A stretch of 64,000 nt of DNA from Arthrobacter_H sp030452125 (lineage in GTDB: Bacteria; Actinomycetota; Actinomycetes; Actinomycetales; Micrococcaceae): NCBI GenBank assembly GCA_052379645.1, contig JBQSYU010000006.1; one strand, given 5' to 3'. A program made the translations under genes and the position numbers. A model generated the notes under the pieces. The model made no database searches, had not been told where the DNA came from, and saw only the letters and a program-made list of their open reading frames with translations. The number at the start of each line of letters is the position of its first letter. Positions within the stretch are counted from its first letter, which is position 1. Below, in pieces: positions 1 through 7,603 of the stretch.

Positions 1-394
1 GGAGATGTAGTGGGCGATCGGCTCGGCAGCGGCCCAGAACACGCCACCGCCGGCCAGCAGGGTGCACATGATCATGGAGACCCATTTGAACCTGCTGAAT
101 TCCGGCTTTTCGAATCCCAGGCGCGCCTTCGCGTACGGGGTGAAGGCCAGGATGATCGCCACGAAGAAGGTGATCAGCAGCAGGTACTGCCAGTAGGCGC
201 CGAACCATTTGGCGGCACCGCTGAAACCGGAGTTGATGACGTTGGCGGTCCAGTCGGGGAATCCGAGGCTTGCCGCGACGAAGAGGACGACGATGCCGAT
301 GCTGATGCCGGCGACCTTGCGGTCAAGCCCCGCAGCCAAAGCGGAGGGAGGCGCATCAGCCTCGGGGGTGGTCAGGGGGGGTGGGCTCAGTCAT
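1..394 (-). CDS. BCCT-family osmolyte transporter, N-terminal part, apparent frameshift
   Basis: Reading the minus strand inward gives a membrane protein whose second half contains FKWVSMIM, a glycine-rich stretch and AAAEPIAHY. This is the pattern of betaine/choline/carnitine transporters, which import glycine betaine or related compounds with Na+ or H+. The gene runs off the left edge, so only about 130 residues are visible. The natural ATG is at 394, behind a weak AGTGAG. The frame starting there hits a stop after 12 codons. The transporter frame is restored if one base is removed from a run of seven C (minus strand) at 375-381, giving an N-terminus MTEPTPLTTPEAD. In the sequence as given, the transporter frame has no ATG or GTG ahead of the first membrane helix, only a TTG. 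Family call is good; whether the gene is broken, phase-variable or a sequencing indel is open. Confidence 0.7.
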
Positions 395-693
395 GTGTGT
401 CTCACTTAGCTGATTGAACGCAGCCGGGTGCGAAGCGACTACCGAATAAAGTTCTTGGAGACCCGCGCCATGGTGCGCGTTCGGCACGCGGACTGCGACA
501 CAGTCCGGCCACCCGGGTCAGGAAGGGGTTCCCCGGGATTGCTCCCGGAAAATGGCGAACCTATACGTTAGCATTTTTTCGTCGGTTGGACCCAATCGGC
601 CTCCTGGCCACACCCCTCACCCGACCACGCACGACGCCTCCGGCGGCCCGTGGGAGCGGGGGCGTCGGAGGCGTCGTGGTGGACCGGAAGAGG
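395..693. other. Intergenic region with hairpins, no gene seen
   Basis: This gap lies between two minus-strand genes. It holds the presumed 5' leader and promoter of the transporter. Two short perfect hairpins are visible: arms 490-495/501-506 and 533-537/544-548. A larger one is at 631-677 and is listed separately. I see no convincing coding sequence and no match to a riboswitch class that I know. Confidence 0.5.
631..677 (-). terminator. Candidate hairpin terminator of the SDR operon
   Basis: The arms ACGACGCCTCCG (631-642) and CGGAGGCGTCGT (666-677) are perfectly complementary over 12 bp, with a 23-nt loop. The structure starts 17 nt beyond the stop codon of the SDR gene on the minus strand. 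There is no T-tract, which is common for actinobacterial terminators but leaves the role inferred. Confidence 0.5.
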
Positions 694-1479
694 CTAGCTC
701 CAGATATCGTCTCCGCGCAGCGAGGCGTCTGCGCCGCCATCGGCGTAGATCGTCTGACCGGTGACGTGCGTATTTTCCACGCTCGTCAACCAGGCCAGCA
801 GCCGGGCCAGCACGATCGATTCCGAGTGGTAATTCAACGGCATCGGCACGTGCTGATCCACCATGGCCCGGCCTTCGGGGGTGGAGAGCAGCTCAGTGGT
901 CATCGGGGAGATCACGGTGCCCGGTGCGATCGCATTCAACGGGATGCCGGCGCCGGCGTACCGCTCGGTGATGCAGGCCCGACGCACCCAGCGGGAGAGG
1001 GCCCGCTTGCTGGAGGGGTAGTTCAGGTAGCCCTGCTCGGGGCCGGCCTCGGCCAGTGCGGTGCCGATCTCCACCGCGCGGTCCTCGTCCCCGGCGAGCA
1101 ACGCGTCGACCAGCTCGGGGGAATTGGGCTGCAGCGAGGCCATGGAGCTGACGACGACGGCTCGGGGGGAATCGCTGTTGGCCAGGGTCGGTGCCAGCTG
1201 ATCGAGGAACTCGGTAACCCCGAAGTAGTTGACCTTCACGGTGAGCGGTTTGGGCATGGAGATCCCGGCGCAGGCGATGACGGCGTCGATGCGGCCTTCG
1301 GCCAGGTCTATGGCGCGTTCGACGCCCGAGCTGCGGCCCTCGGGGGTGCTCAGATCGGCATCGATCTCTGCCCCCTTCAGGTCCACGCCGATGACGATTT
1401 CCCCGCGTTCGCGCAGCAATTGCGCGGTGGCGGCCCCGATGCCCGATCCTGCTCCGGTGATGACATAAGTGCGGCTCAT
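694..1479 (-). CDS. Short-chain dehydrogenase, 3-alpha-HSD/carbonyl-reductase-like
   Basis: A 261-residue NAD(P)-dependent oxidoreductase of the SDR superfamily. The dinucleotide-binding motif TGAGSGIG is at residues 8-15; the catalytic Ser112, Tyr154 and Lys158 (YPSSK) are all present. The insertion between the active-site Ser and Tyr, the DLSTPEGR stretch and the VNYFGVTEFLD stretch resemble the 3-alpha-hydroxysteroid dehydrogenase/carbonyl reductase branch rather than FabG. The true substrate is unknown. The start is ATG at 1479, preceded by AGGAGA; a longer upstream reading has no ribosome site and lies inside the MarR gene. The ATG overlaps the MarR stop as ATGA, so the two are probably translationally coupled. 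It is the last gene of the SDR-MarR-SDR operon. Confidence 0.85.
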   Translation of the reverse strand: MSRTYVITGAGSGIGAATAQLLRERGEIVIGVDLKGAEIDADLSTPEGRSSGVERAIDLAEGRIDAVIACAGISMPKPLTVKVNYFGVTEFLDQLAPTLANSDSPRAVVVSSMASLQPNSPELVDALLAGDEDRAVEIGTALAEAGPEQGYLNYPSSKRALSRWVRRACITERYAGAGIPLNAIAPGTVISPMTTELLSTPEGRAMVDQHVPMPLNYHSESIVLARLLAWLTSVENTHVTGQTIYADGGADASLRGDDIWS

Positions 1480-1976
1480 GATATTTCTCCTGTGGTGGGT
1501 GGTTCGGTGGTTCCGAGCGTTCCTGCGAAGGATGTTGAGGCGACGGCAAAACGTTCGAGCAAGGTCACGAACGTCCGCCGGTCGGCTTCGCTCCATCCTT
1601 CAAGTAATTCGTCGACCATCCCGTCTCCGGCTTTCACGAAAGCCGCGGCGACGTGCTCTCCTGCGGGCGTCAGCTGCACTCGCTGAGCCCGGGCATCCTC
1701 GGGGTCGGTGGCCCTGACGACCAGCCCGGCCTCGGAGAGGCGCCGGATGATCTTGCTGATGTTGGAGGGGCCGGTCACCAGGTGGGCGGCGAGCGCCGAG
1801 GGGCGTTGGGGGCCCTTCTGGGCGATCACGGTGACCATGACGATCGCCGGCGGGTCCAGATGGACTCCTTCACGGGCGGCGACCCCTGTAAGGAATCCCG
1901 GCGCCGTCCATTCGCCCAGGATGCGGGTCAGGGCGGCAATCAGTGCCGGCCGGTAGTCCGTCTCGTTAGTCGTCAT
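1476..1976 (-). CDS. MarR-family transcriptional regulator
   Basis: A 166-residue winged-helix regulator. The recognition region (LAAHLVTGPSNISKIIRRL) is followed by the wing, with DPEDARAQRVQLTPAG, the usual MarR sequence around the D-x-R wing. Such proteins bind palindromes as dimers and release DNA on binding a small aromatic or lipophilic ligand. It sits between two SDR genes: its start overlaps the end of the upstream SDR by 11 bases and its stop overlaps the start of the downstream SDR by 4, so it is co-expressed with likely detoxification or steroid-type oxidoreductases. An ATG five codons upstream (1991) is possible, but neither start has a strong ribosome site. The candidate operator is the inverted repeat at 2762-2808. 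Confidence 0.85.
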   Translation of the reverse strand: MTTNETDYRPALIAALTRILGEWTAPGFLTGVAAREGVHLDPPAIVMVTVIAQKGPQRPSALAAHLVTGPSNISKIIRRLSEAGLVVRATDPEDARAQRVQLTPAGEHVAAAFVKAGDGMVDELLEGWSEADRRTFVTLLERFAVASTSFAGTLGTTEPPTTGEIS

Positions 1977-2721
1977 GGACGGTTCCACCATCGACGGGGA
2001 GCACGACGCCGGTCACGAAGCTGGCTTCGTCGCTGAGCAGCCAGGCCACGGCGTTGGCGATCTCCGCCGGCTGTCCCAGGCGCTTCATCGGGATCTTGGA
2101 GCTGTGCTCGGCCTTGGCCTCGGCCGGCAAGGAGGCCAGCGAGGCGGTTTCGATGGCCCCGGGGGCCACGGCGTTGACCCGGATGCCCTCGGGCGCATTC
2201 TCCATGGCGACGCTCCGGGTCAGGCTGACCACCCCGTGCTTGGACGCCCCGTACGGGGTGAGCATCGGCGTGGACTGCACGCCGGCGATCGAGGCGACGT
2301 TGACGATGGAGCCACTCCCCTGAGAGCGGAAGTGTCCGATCTGGGATTTCATCGCCAGGAAGGTACCGCGCAGAGTGACTGACATGACGCGGTCGAAGTC
2401 GGAGTTCTCGGTCTCTTCGATCCGGCGTGGCATGACGCCGATGCCTGCGTTGTTTACCGCGAGGTGAAGCCCGCCAAAGGTCTTCACGGCGACGTCGATC
2501 AGGCCTGCGACTTCCTCCGGATCGGCGACGTTGGCCCGCTGGTAGACGGCCCGTCCTCCGGCTTCGACGATTTCGGCGACCACCGCTTCACCGGCCTCGT
2601 CATTGATATCCGAAACGACGACCGCGGCGCCCTCGGCGGCCAGGCGGACCGCAATGGCCTTGCCAATTCCCGCACCGGCGGCCGTCACCAGTGCCACGCT
2701 GTCTTCGAAAAGCATGTTCAT
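1966..2721 (-). CDS. Classical SDR oxidoreductase
   Basis: A 251-residue classical short-chain dehydrogenase/reductase. It has the glycine-rich AAGAGIG segment, the NNAG structural motif (90-93), and catalytic Ser144, Tyr157 and Lys161 (YGASK), followed by the PG motif and a C-terminal VDGG. The acidic residue after beta-2 (VSDIND) favours NAD(H) over NADP(H). Substrate cannot be read from sequence; relatives are annotated as glucose, cyclopentanol or 3-oxoacyl dehydrogenases. Two ATGs compete: 2721 (GGAAG 6 nt upstream) and 2715 (AGGGG 6 nt upstream). It is the first gene of the operon that continues with MarR and a second SDR. Confidence 0.85.
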   Translation of the reverse strand: MNMLFEDSVALVTAAGAGIGKAIAVRLAAEGAAVVVSDINDEAGEAVVAEIVEAGGRAVYQRANVADPEEVAGLIDVAVKTFGGLHLAVNNAGIGVMPRRIEETENSDFDRVMSVTLRGTFLAMKSQIGHFRSQGSGSIVNVASIAGVQSTPMLTPYGASKHGVVSLTRSVAMENAPEGIRVNAVAPGAIETASLASLPAEAKAEHSSKIPMKRLGQPAEIANAVAWLLSDEASFVTGVVLPVDGGTVHDD

Positions 2722-2761
2722 CCCCTACTTCCCGGTCGCTGCTCTGGGCAGTGGCCTCATT

Positions 2762-2808
2762 TGATGTCCTGAAGACACAATACCACCATTACTGTCTTCG
2801 CGACATCA
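2762..2808. promoter_or_regulatory. Long interrupted inverted repeat, candidate operator
   Basis: Two nested pairs of arms, TGATGTC/GACATCA and GAAGACA/TGTCTTC, are separated by 2-nt mismatches and a 15-nt centre. The element lies between the end of the LysR gene and the start of the SDR-MarR-SDR operon. It could be an operator for MarR or LysR, or a terminator-like hairpin after the LysR gene. There is no T-tract. Confidence 0.5.
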
Positions 2809-2827
2809 GTTAATGGAGCACGTTCGA

Positions 2828-3718
2828 CTAGGGCCGAGTATTGAGTTCAAGAAAACGCCTCAAGACCGGCGAAAGGAAGGCATCGCCGCGGTAGATCAAC
2901 CCGATGGGGCGGTTGACCCGGTGGTTGAAGGCGCCTAGGCGGGCTCCGCTGGCGTGGGTGGCTTCGGCTAGAATCCGCGGCACCACAGTCAATCCCCCGG
3001 CGGCGATCGCCAGGTGGATCAGGGCATCGCGTTGCGTGGTCATGATGACCTGCGGCGGCTGGACACCCCAATGCGCATAGACAGCGTCGGTGACCGAGCG
3101 GGTGGAGGTGCCACGCGGCAGGGTCACCAATGTCCGTTCGGCCAACACCCTGGCATCCACCTCCATCGGCTCTCCGGCGTGCAGGTCGGCGGATTCGTCG
3201 GCGCCAGCCAAAACGGCCACAAACTCCTGGCCTTCGAGCGGCAGGACGGCGAGGTCATCGCCCACATGGGAGGTATCTCCGACGGCGATGTCAAAGCGGG
3301 CCAGCCGCACCGCGTCCACGAGCTCCTGGGGGTCATCCACGCCGGTAACCTCGACGCGCACATCCGGATAGCGCCGATGGAACCTGCCCAGCAGTCCGGG
3401 GACATGGGTGGACACCAGGGACGGAAGACCGGCGATCCTCAGGGTGCCAGCAGTCAGACCGCGCGTTGATTGCGTGACGGCCCGGACCTCGGCCACTTCA
3501 CGCACCATCCGTCGTGCCGGAGCGAGAATATCGCGTCCGAAGTCGGTGATCATCATCTTTCGCCCGACCCTGACGAACACGGGAACTCCCAACGACTGTT
3601 CCAAATGCTTGAGGCGCTTCGAGAGCGAAGGCTGGCTGATCTGCAACAGATCAGCGGCGGCGGCATAGGACCCGTGGTCGACCACGGCGAGCATCGCTTC
3701 CAACTGGCCATGGTTCAT
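2828..3718 (-). CDS. LysR-family transcriptional regulator
   Basis: A 296-residue LTTR. The N-terminal winged helix-turn-helix covers about residues 1-60 (YAAAADLLQISQPSLSKRL), followed by a linker helix and a two-lobed ligand-binding domain (TLRIAGLPSLVSTHVPGLL onward). LTTRs usually activate a neighbouring promoter on binding a pathway metabolite. It lies upstream of and in the same direction as the SDR operon, 106 bases away, which makes that operon a possible target. The gene facing it on the other side encodes an LCP cell-wall protein, an unlikely partner. Length and domain order are normal. Confidence 0.88.
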   Translation of the reverse strand: MNHGQLEAMLAVVDHGSYAAAADLLQISQPSLSKRLKHLEQSLGVPVFVRVGRKMMITDFGRDILAPARRMVREVAEVRAVTQSTRGLTAGTLRIAGLPSLVSTHVPGLLGRFHRRYPDVRVEVTGVDDPQELVDAVRLARFDIAVGDTSHVGDDLAVLPLEGQEFVAVLAGADESADLHAGEPMEVDARVLAERTLVTLPRGTSTRSVTDAVYAHWGVQPPQVIMTTQRDALIHLAIAAGGLTVVPRILAEATHASGARLGAFNHRVNRPIGLIYRGDAFLSPVLRRFLELNTRP

Positions 3719-3878
3719 GCCCCCACGCTAGCCCAGTGCGCAGACTTGCAGCATCCGCATGATTCCGGACGTGGAGGCTATTGGACGTCCCAACGAAAAC
3801 GAAACTACGGTATGTCGAAACGTGCGGGCCAATCGTGCCCACCCCCACAATTTCGAGGTGGAAGAGATCTCCAGCCAT

Positions 3879-5225
3879 ATGCCGACCGGTCTCGGACCGC
3901 GCCGTAAACCGCTGAATGAGCAGTTGATGATCCGTGCCCGACGGCGACGACGTCGCCGTACCACCATCCTGGCCATGACCGTGGTTGTCCTCCTCCTCCT
4001 GGCTGGCGGTTTCGTTGCGGTCAAATACGTCTCCTTCGAGAACGGTCTGCATCGTTCGGATGTCCTGTCCGATGCCTCTGCCGCCGAGACGGGAGAACCG
4101 GTAGTGCCGTTATCCGAGGACACCAACATCCTGCTCATGGGGCTCGATAGTCGGCTCGACCAGCAGGGCAATGCATTGGCTGCCGCGGACTACGAAGCTC
4201 TGCACTCCGGCGACGCCTCAACCGGTGGGTTTAATTCCAATGTCCTGATGCTGCTCCATGTCCCGGCCTCCGGTGGGCACGCGACCATCATGTCGATACC
4301 CCGCGATGACTTCGTCTCCATGGAGGGTCTTTCTGCGGGTCCGCGGCAGGCCAAGATCAAGCAAGCTTATGGATATGGTTTCGCCGAAGAGCACCAGCGA
4401 CAGGTCAGTGAAGGAACCGACGGCGAGCCAGAGGCTCACCAGCGCAGCCGTGACGCCGGACGAAAAGCCCAGATCGAGACGGTCTCGGCCTTCCTCGACG
4501 TGAACGTCGACCATTTTCTCGAAGTCACCATGGTCGCCTTCCTCGACCTGGCCCGTGCCGTAGCCCCCATGACAGTCTGCCTGAACCAGAACACCTCAGA
4601 CACGTATTCCGGTGCCGATTTCGTTGCCGGAGAGCAGGAGATCGACGCCGAGGAGGCAGTCGCCTTCGTCCGTCAGCGTCGCGACACCGCCCACCCGGAG
4701 CTGAACTTCACCGATCTGGACCGCAGCCGTCGCCAACAGGCATTCATCGCCTCCCTGGCCCATCAGCTGAAACAGACCAGCACGTTGACCAACCCGGCGA
4801 AGCTCCAACGCATCCTTGATGCCGCCGATTCAAATATCGCCGTGGACTCCGACCTGAACATCATCCGGTTTTCGCGTCAGGCCACGTCCTTGCTCGGCGG
4901 GAACGCCGAGTTCGTCACCCTGCCCATCGAAGGCTTCGGCACCTCAGCCTCCGGCGAGTCCATCAACCTCGTCGACAGTGAAAAGATCCGCCGCACCGTG
5001 AAGGATCTCATCGCCGTCCCCGGCTCCGAGGCCTCCTCGCCGGAACATGCCGGGGGCCCCTCCACTGACGGCCCAGCTTCCAAGTCTTCTCCGCCGACTC
5101 CAGCCCGGAGTCCCGGCAGCCCCGCCGCCGATCAAACCCCAGCGGATTCCACTTCAGAGGGCAGTCGGTCCTACGACGATTGGCACGGCCCATTGCGGGG
5201 AGGTGCACTGCCTTGCGTGAAATAG
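3879..5225 (+). CDS. LCP (LytR-CpsA-Psr) family cell-wall glycopolymer ligase
   Basis: A predicted membrane-anchored enzyme of 448 residues. LCP proteins transfer undecaprenyl-linked glycopolymers onto peptidoglycan on the outer face of the membrane. A run of Arg residues precedes one transmembrane helix (about 27-48). Core motifs are NILLMGLDSR, SIPRD (about 139-143), KIKQAYGYG and the late arginine cluster FVRQRRD with DLDRSRRQQ. Where most family members carry Ser-Asp before the metal site, this one reads NSN. The C-terminal 60 or so residues are a Pro/Ser/Thr-rich tail. The start is uncertain: ATG 3879 gives a normal cytosolic N-terminus, ATG 3759 would add 40 residues. The 3' end overlaps the FtsW/RodA gene, which fits a joint cell-envelope role. 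Confidence 0.85.
   Translation: MPTGLGPRRKPLNEQLMIRARRRRRRRTTILAMTVVVLLLLAGGFVAVKYVSFENGLHRSDVLSDASAAETGEPVVPLSEDTNILLMGLDSRLDQQGNALAAADYEALHSGDASTGGFNSNVLMLLHVPASGGHATIMSIPRDDFVSMEGLSAGPRQAKIKQAYGYGFAEEHQRQVSEGTDGEPEAHQRSRDAGRKAQIETVSAFLDVNVDHFLEVTMVAFLDLARAVAPMTVCLNQNTSDTYSGADFVAGEQEIDAEEAVAFVRQRRDTAHPELNFTDLDRSRRQQAFIASLAHQLKQTSTLTNPAKLQRILDAADSNIAVDSDLNIIRFSRQATSLLGGNAEFVTLPIEGFGTSASGESINLVDSEKIRRTVKDLIAVPGSEASSPEHAGGPSTDGPASKSSPPTPARSPGSPAADQTPADSTSEGSRSYDDWHGPLRGGALPCVK
5197..5203 (+). promoter_or_regulatory. Strong ribosome-binding site deciding a TTG start
   Basis: GGGGAGG lies 9 nt before TTG at 5213, inside the end of the LCP gene. The alternative in-frame TTG at 5180 has no comparable site. 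Confidence 0.65.
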
Positions 5226-6373
5226 ACCCTGACGTCCAGCCAACCGCCCGCCGTGCTTCCTCCGGCCCCGAGTACCGGATCATCATCATCGTCACCGTGA
5301 TCCTGACAGCCCTGGGCCTATTCATGGTGCTCTCCGCCTCAGCCGTCGGAGATTCCTCCACCTCCTACCGGCACCTCATCAAACAGGGTCTGGCCGCAGC
5401 GCTGGGGTTGGGAGCGATGTGGTTGCTTTCGCGCCTGCGGATCCAACAGCTCAGGAAACTGGCCTGGCCACTCTTCGGTGGCACCCTGGTGCTGTTGTTG
5501 CTGGTTCAGACCCCGCTCGGCCAGGAGGTCAACGGGGCTCGACGGTGGATCTCCTTGGGCGCCATCAGTCTCCAGCCCTCGGAACTGGCCAAGCTGGCCG
5601 CCCTCCTCTGGGGGGCCCAGATCATCGACGCCAAACGTTCCCTGCTGGGTCGTTGGTCGCATCTGATCGTCCCCTACCTCCTCGGGATCGGTGCCATGGT
5701 GGTCCTGGTCCTGCTCGAGAAGGACCTGGGCACCACCATGATGCTGATGCTCATCATGCTCGCCACCCTGTTCTATGCCGGCCTCCCCCTGCGCAAGCTG
5801 GCGGTGCTCCTCGCCGGATCCGGTCTCATCGCCGTGGCCGCTGCCCTGCTGAGCCCCAACCGGCTGATGCGCCTATTGAGCTGGGCCAACTGTGCCGAGG
5901 GCGCGGAACTCTGCCGGCAAGGCCTGCAGGGTCAGTATGCGTTGGCTTCCGGAGGCTGGTGGGGCGTCGGGCTCGGACAAAGCCGGCAGAAATGGCATTG
6001 GATTCCGGAGGGCCACACCGACTTCATTTTCGCCATCCTCGGTGAGGAACTCGGATTGCTCGGATCCTTGGCGGTACTGCTGCTCTTCGGAGTCTTGGCC
6101 GTGGCGATCCACAAGGTCTCCCTGCGGACCACGACGACGTTTTCCCGCTGCATCTGCTCGGTCACCCTCATCTGGTTGGTGTTCCAGGCCATCCTGAACA
6201 TCGCCATGGTCATCGGGCTGACCCCCGTGACCGGGGTCCCCCTGACCTTCATCTCCTACGGCGGCTCATCGCTCTTGGTCTCGCTGGCCGCCATCGGGCT
6301 GGTGCTCTCCGTGGCCAGGAACACCGCGTCACACGTCGTCCAGAATCCCGCGCGTGACAGGCAGCGGCGATAG
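5213..6373 (+). CDS. ftsW: FtsW/RodA-family SEDS peptidoglycan glycosyltransferase
   Basis: A polytopic membrane protein of 386 residues. SEDS proteins polymerise lipid II into glycan strands together with a class B PBP, FtsW at the septum and RodA in elongation. Seen here are about ten hydrophobic segments, LQPSELAKLAALLWGAQI after the first large loop, a large extracytoplasmic region with CAEGAELC, and the signature FISYGGSS near residue 346. The family call is firm. FtsW rather than RodA is an inference from overall sequence feel, and the class B PBP partner is not in the window. The start is TTG 5213 with GGGGAGG upstream, overlapping the LCP gene by 13 bases. This indicates translational coupling of a wall polymerase with a wall-polymer ligase. 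Confidence 0.85.
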   Translation: MREIDPDVQPTARRASSGPEYRIIIIVTVILTALGLFMVLSASAVGDSSTSYRHLIKQGLAAALGLGAMWLLSRLRIQQLRKLAWPLFGGTLVLLLLVQTPLGQEVNGARRWISLGAISLQPSELAKLAALLWGAQIIDAKRSLLGRWSHLIVPYLLGIGAMVVLVLLEKDLGTTMMLMLIMLATLFYAGLPLRKLAVLLAGSGLIAVAAALLSPNRLMRLLSWANCAEGAELCRQGLQGQYALASGGWWGVGLGQSRQKWHWIPEGHTDFIFAILGEELGLLGSLAVLLLFGVLAVAIHKVSLRTTTTFSRCICSVTLIWLVFQAILNIAMVIGLTPVTGVPLTFISYGGSSLLVSLAAIGLVLSVARNTASHVVQNPARDRQRR

Positions 6374-6382
6374 CATCGGCCC

Positions 6383-7603
6383 ATGCCCGAGAGCCGATCC
6401 ACCGCAGTCGAGGGGCGCTCGTTCAGGTTCCCGGCACTGTTGCTCACCGCGCTGGCGTTGTTGTCGATGGCAGGTCCGGTAGCCACCGACCTCTACTTAC
6501 CGGCCTTCCCCGAGATGGCCCGCGAGTTCGGAGTCAGCGCCTCGGCCATCCAGCTGACCCTGACCGGCTTCCTGCTGGGCATGGGCGCCGGTCAGCTGCT
6601 CTTCGGCCCGCTCTCTGACAGGTTCGGGCGGGTCCGCCCCCTGCTGATCGGCTCCTCCGTTTTCGTCCTGTCCTCCGTCGCGGTGGCCTTGGCCCCCACC
6701 ATTGAAACCCTCACGGCATTCAGGTTCCTGCAGGGGCTCAGTGCGGCAGCCGGCGTCGTCCTCTCCCGCGCAGTGATCTCCGACCGCGCCGTGGGCGGGC
6801 AGGCAGCCCGACTGTTTTCCATCATGATGACCATCAGCGGGGTGGCGCCGGCGGTGGCCCCCTCGGTGGGCAGCCTGATATTCACGACCTCAGGTTGGCG
6901 GGCCGTCCTCTGGGCGATCGCCGTGATGTCGGTGGTGATGCTGCTCGGCGCCCTGTGGCAGGTGCGCGAGACGCTGCCGGTGGCCCACCGACGCACCGGA
7001 CCGCTGTTCGGGGGCCTGGCCGAAGCCATGAGGCATCGCCGATTCGTGGGCTACATCGTCCTCTTCGGGGCGGCGTTCGGGATCCTCATGGGGTACATCT
7101 CGGCCTCCCCGTTCCTCTACCAGGGGGTCCTCGGTTTGAGCCCCGGAACGTTCGCCCTGCTCTTCGGCGCCAACGCCCTGGGCATGATGAGCGCCGGGTT
7201 GGTCTCCGCCCGGCTCGCCACCCGGATCCCCCTGCGCAGCACCGTCACCGTCGCCGTCTCCACCTTGGTCACCGTCACCGTGGCCTTCACCCTCTGCGCG
7301 CTACTCGCCGCGCCCGGCTGGATACTCGCAGCACTGATTTTCGCCACCACCTGCAGCATCGGGTTCGTCATGGGCAACACCACCTCGCTGGCCTTGGCCG
7401 AGGTCAGGCAGATATCCGGCAGCGGTTCGGCCTGGCTCGGTGGCGCCCAATTCACCCTGGGGGCGATCGTCTCCCCGTTGGGCGGCCTCGGCGGTTCAAC
7501 GAGCGCGCTCCCCCTCGGGTTCGTCCTGCTCGGGTGTTCCCTGCTGGCCGCCGGTGCCCTCGTCGCCACCTCGGACCGTTTCCATACCGAGGCCACCCGA
7601 TGA
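6383..7603 (+). CDS. Bcr/CflA-family MFS drug exporter
   Basis: A 406-residue, 12-helix major facilitator. Diagnostic pieces are DLYLPAFPEMA in helix 1, GQLLFGPLSDRFGR (motif A) between helices 2 and 3, FRFLQGLSAAAGVVLSRAVI, and the antiporter motif C region SGVAPAVAPSVGSL in helix 5. This combination marks the Bcr/CflA H+-antiport subfamily (bicyclomycin, sulfonamide or similar exporters). The substrate is unknown. It begins 9 bases after the FtsW/RodA gene and overlaps the next MFS gene by 4 bases (ATGA), so two exporters of different subfamilies are co-translated. Confidence 0.88.
   Translation: MPESRSTAVEGRSFRFPALLLTALALLSMAGPVATDLYLPAFPEMAREFGVSASAIQLTLTGFLLGMGAGQLLFGPLSDRFGRVRPLLIGSSVFVLSSVAVALAPTIETLTAFRFLQGLSAAAGVVLSRAVISDRAVGGQAARLFSIMMTISGVAPAVAPSVGSLIFTTSGWRAVLWAIAVMSVVMLLGALWQVRETLPVAHRRTGPLFGGLAEAMRHRRFVGYIVLFGAAFGILMGYISASPFLYQGVLGLSPGTFALLFGANALGMMSAGLVSARLATRIPLRSTVTVAVSTLVTVTVAFTLCALLAAPGWILAALIFATTCSIGFVMGNTTSLALAEVRQISGSGSAWLGGAQFTLGAIVSPLGGLGGSTSALPLGFVLLGCSLLAAGALVATSDRFHTEATR

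Noticed and set aside
394..560. Possible riboswitch (c-di-AMP or glycine type) in the transporter leader
   Set aside because: Short hairpins exist, but none of the conserved loop sequences of these classes could be found.
586..1686. Long plus-strand open frame opposite the SDR and MarR genes
   Set aside because: Gly/His/Asp-rich composition without any motif, fully antisense to two genes with intact catalytic or DNA-binding motifs; typical of high-GC shadow frames.
6895..7599. Upstream extension of the CynX-like MFS gene to 639 codons
   Set aside because: The added part is Arg/His/Pro-rich nonsense lying inside the preceding exporter; the ATGA overlap at 7600 is a normal start.
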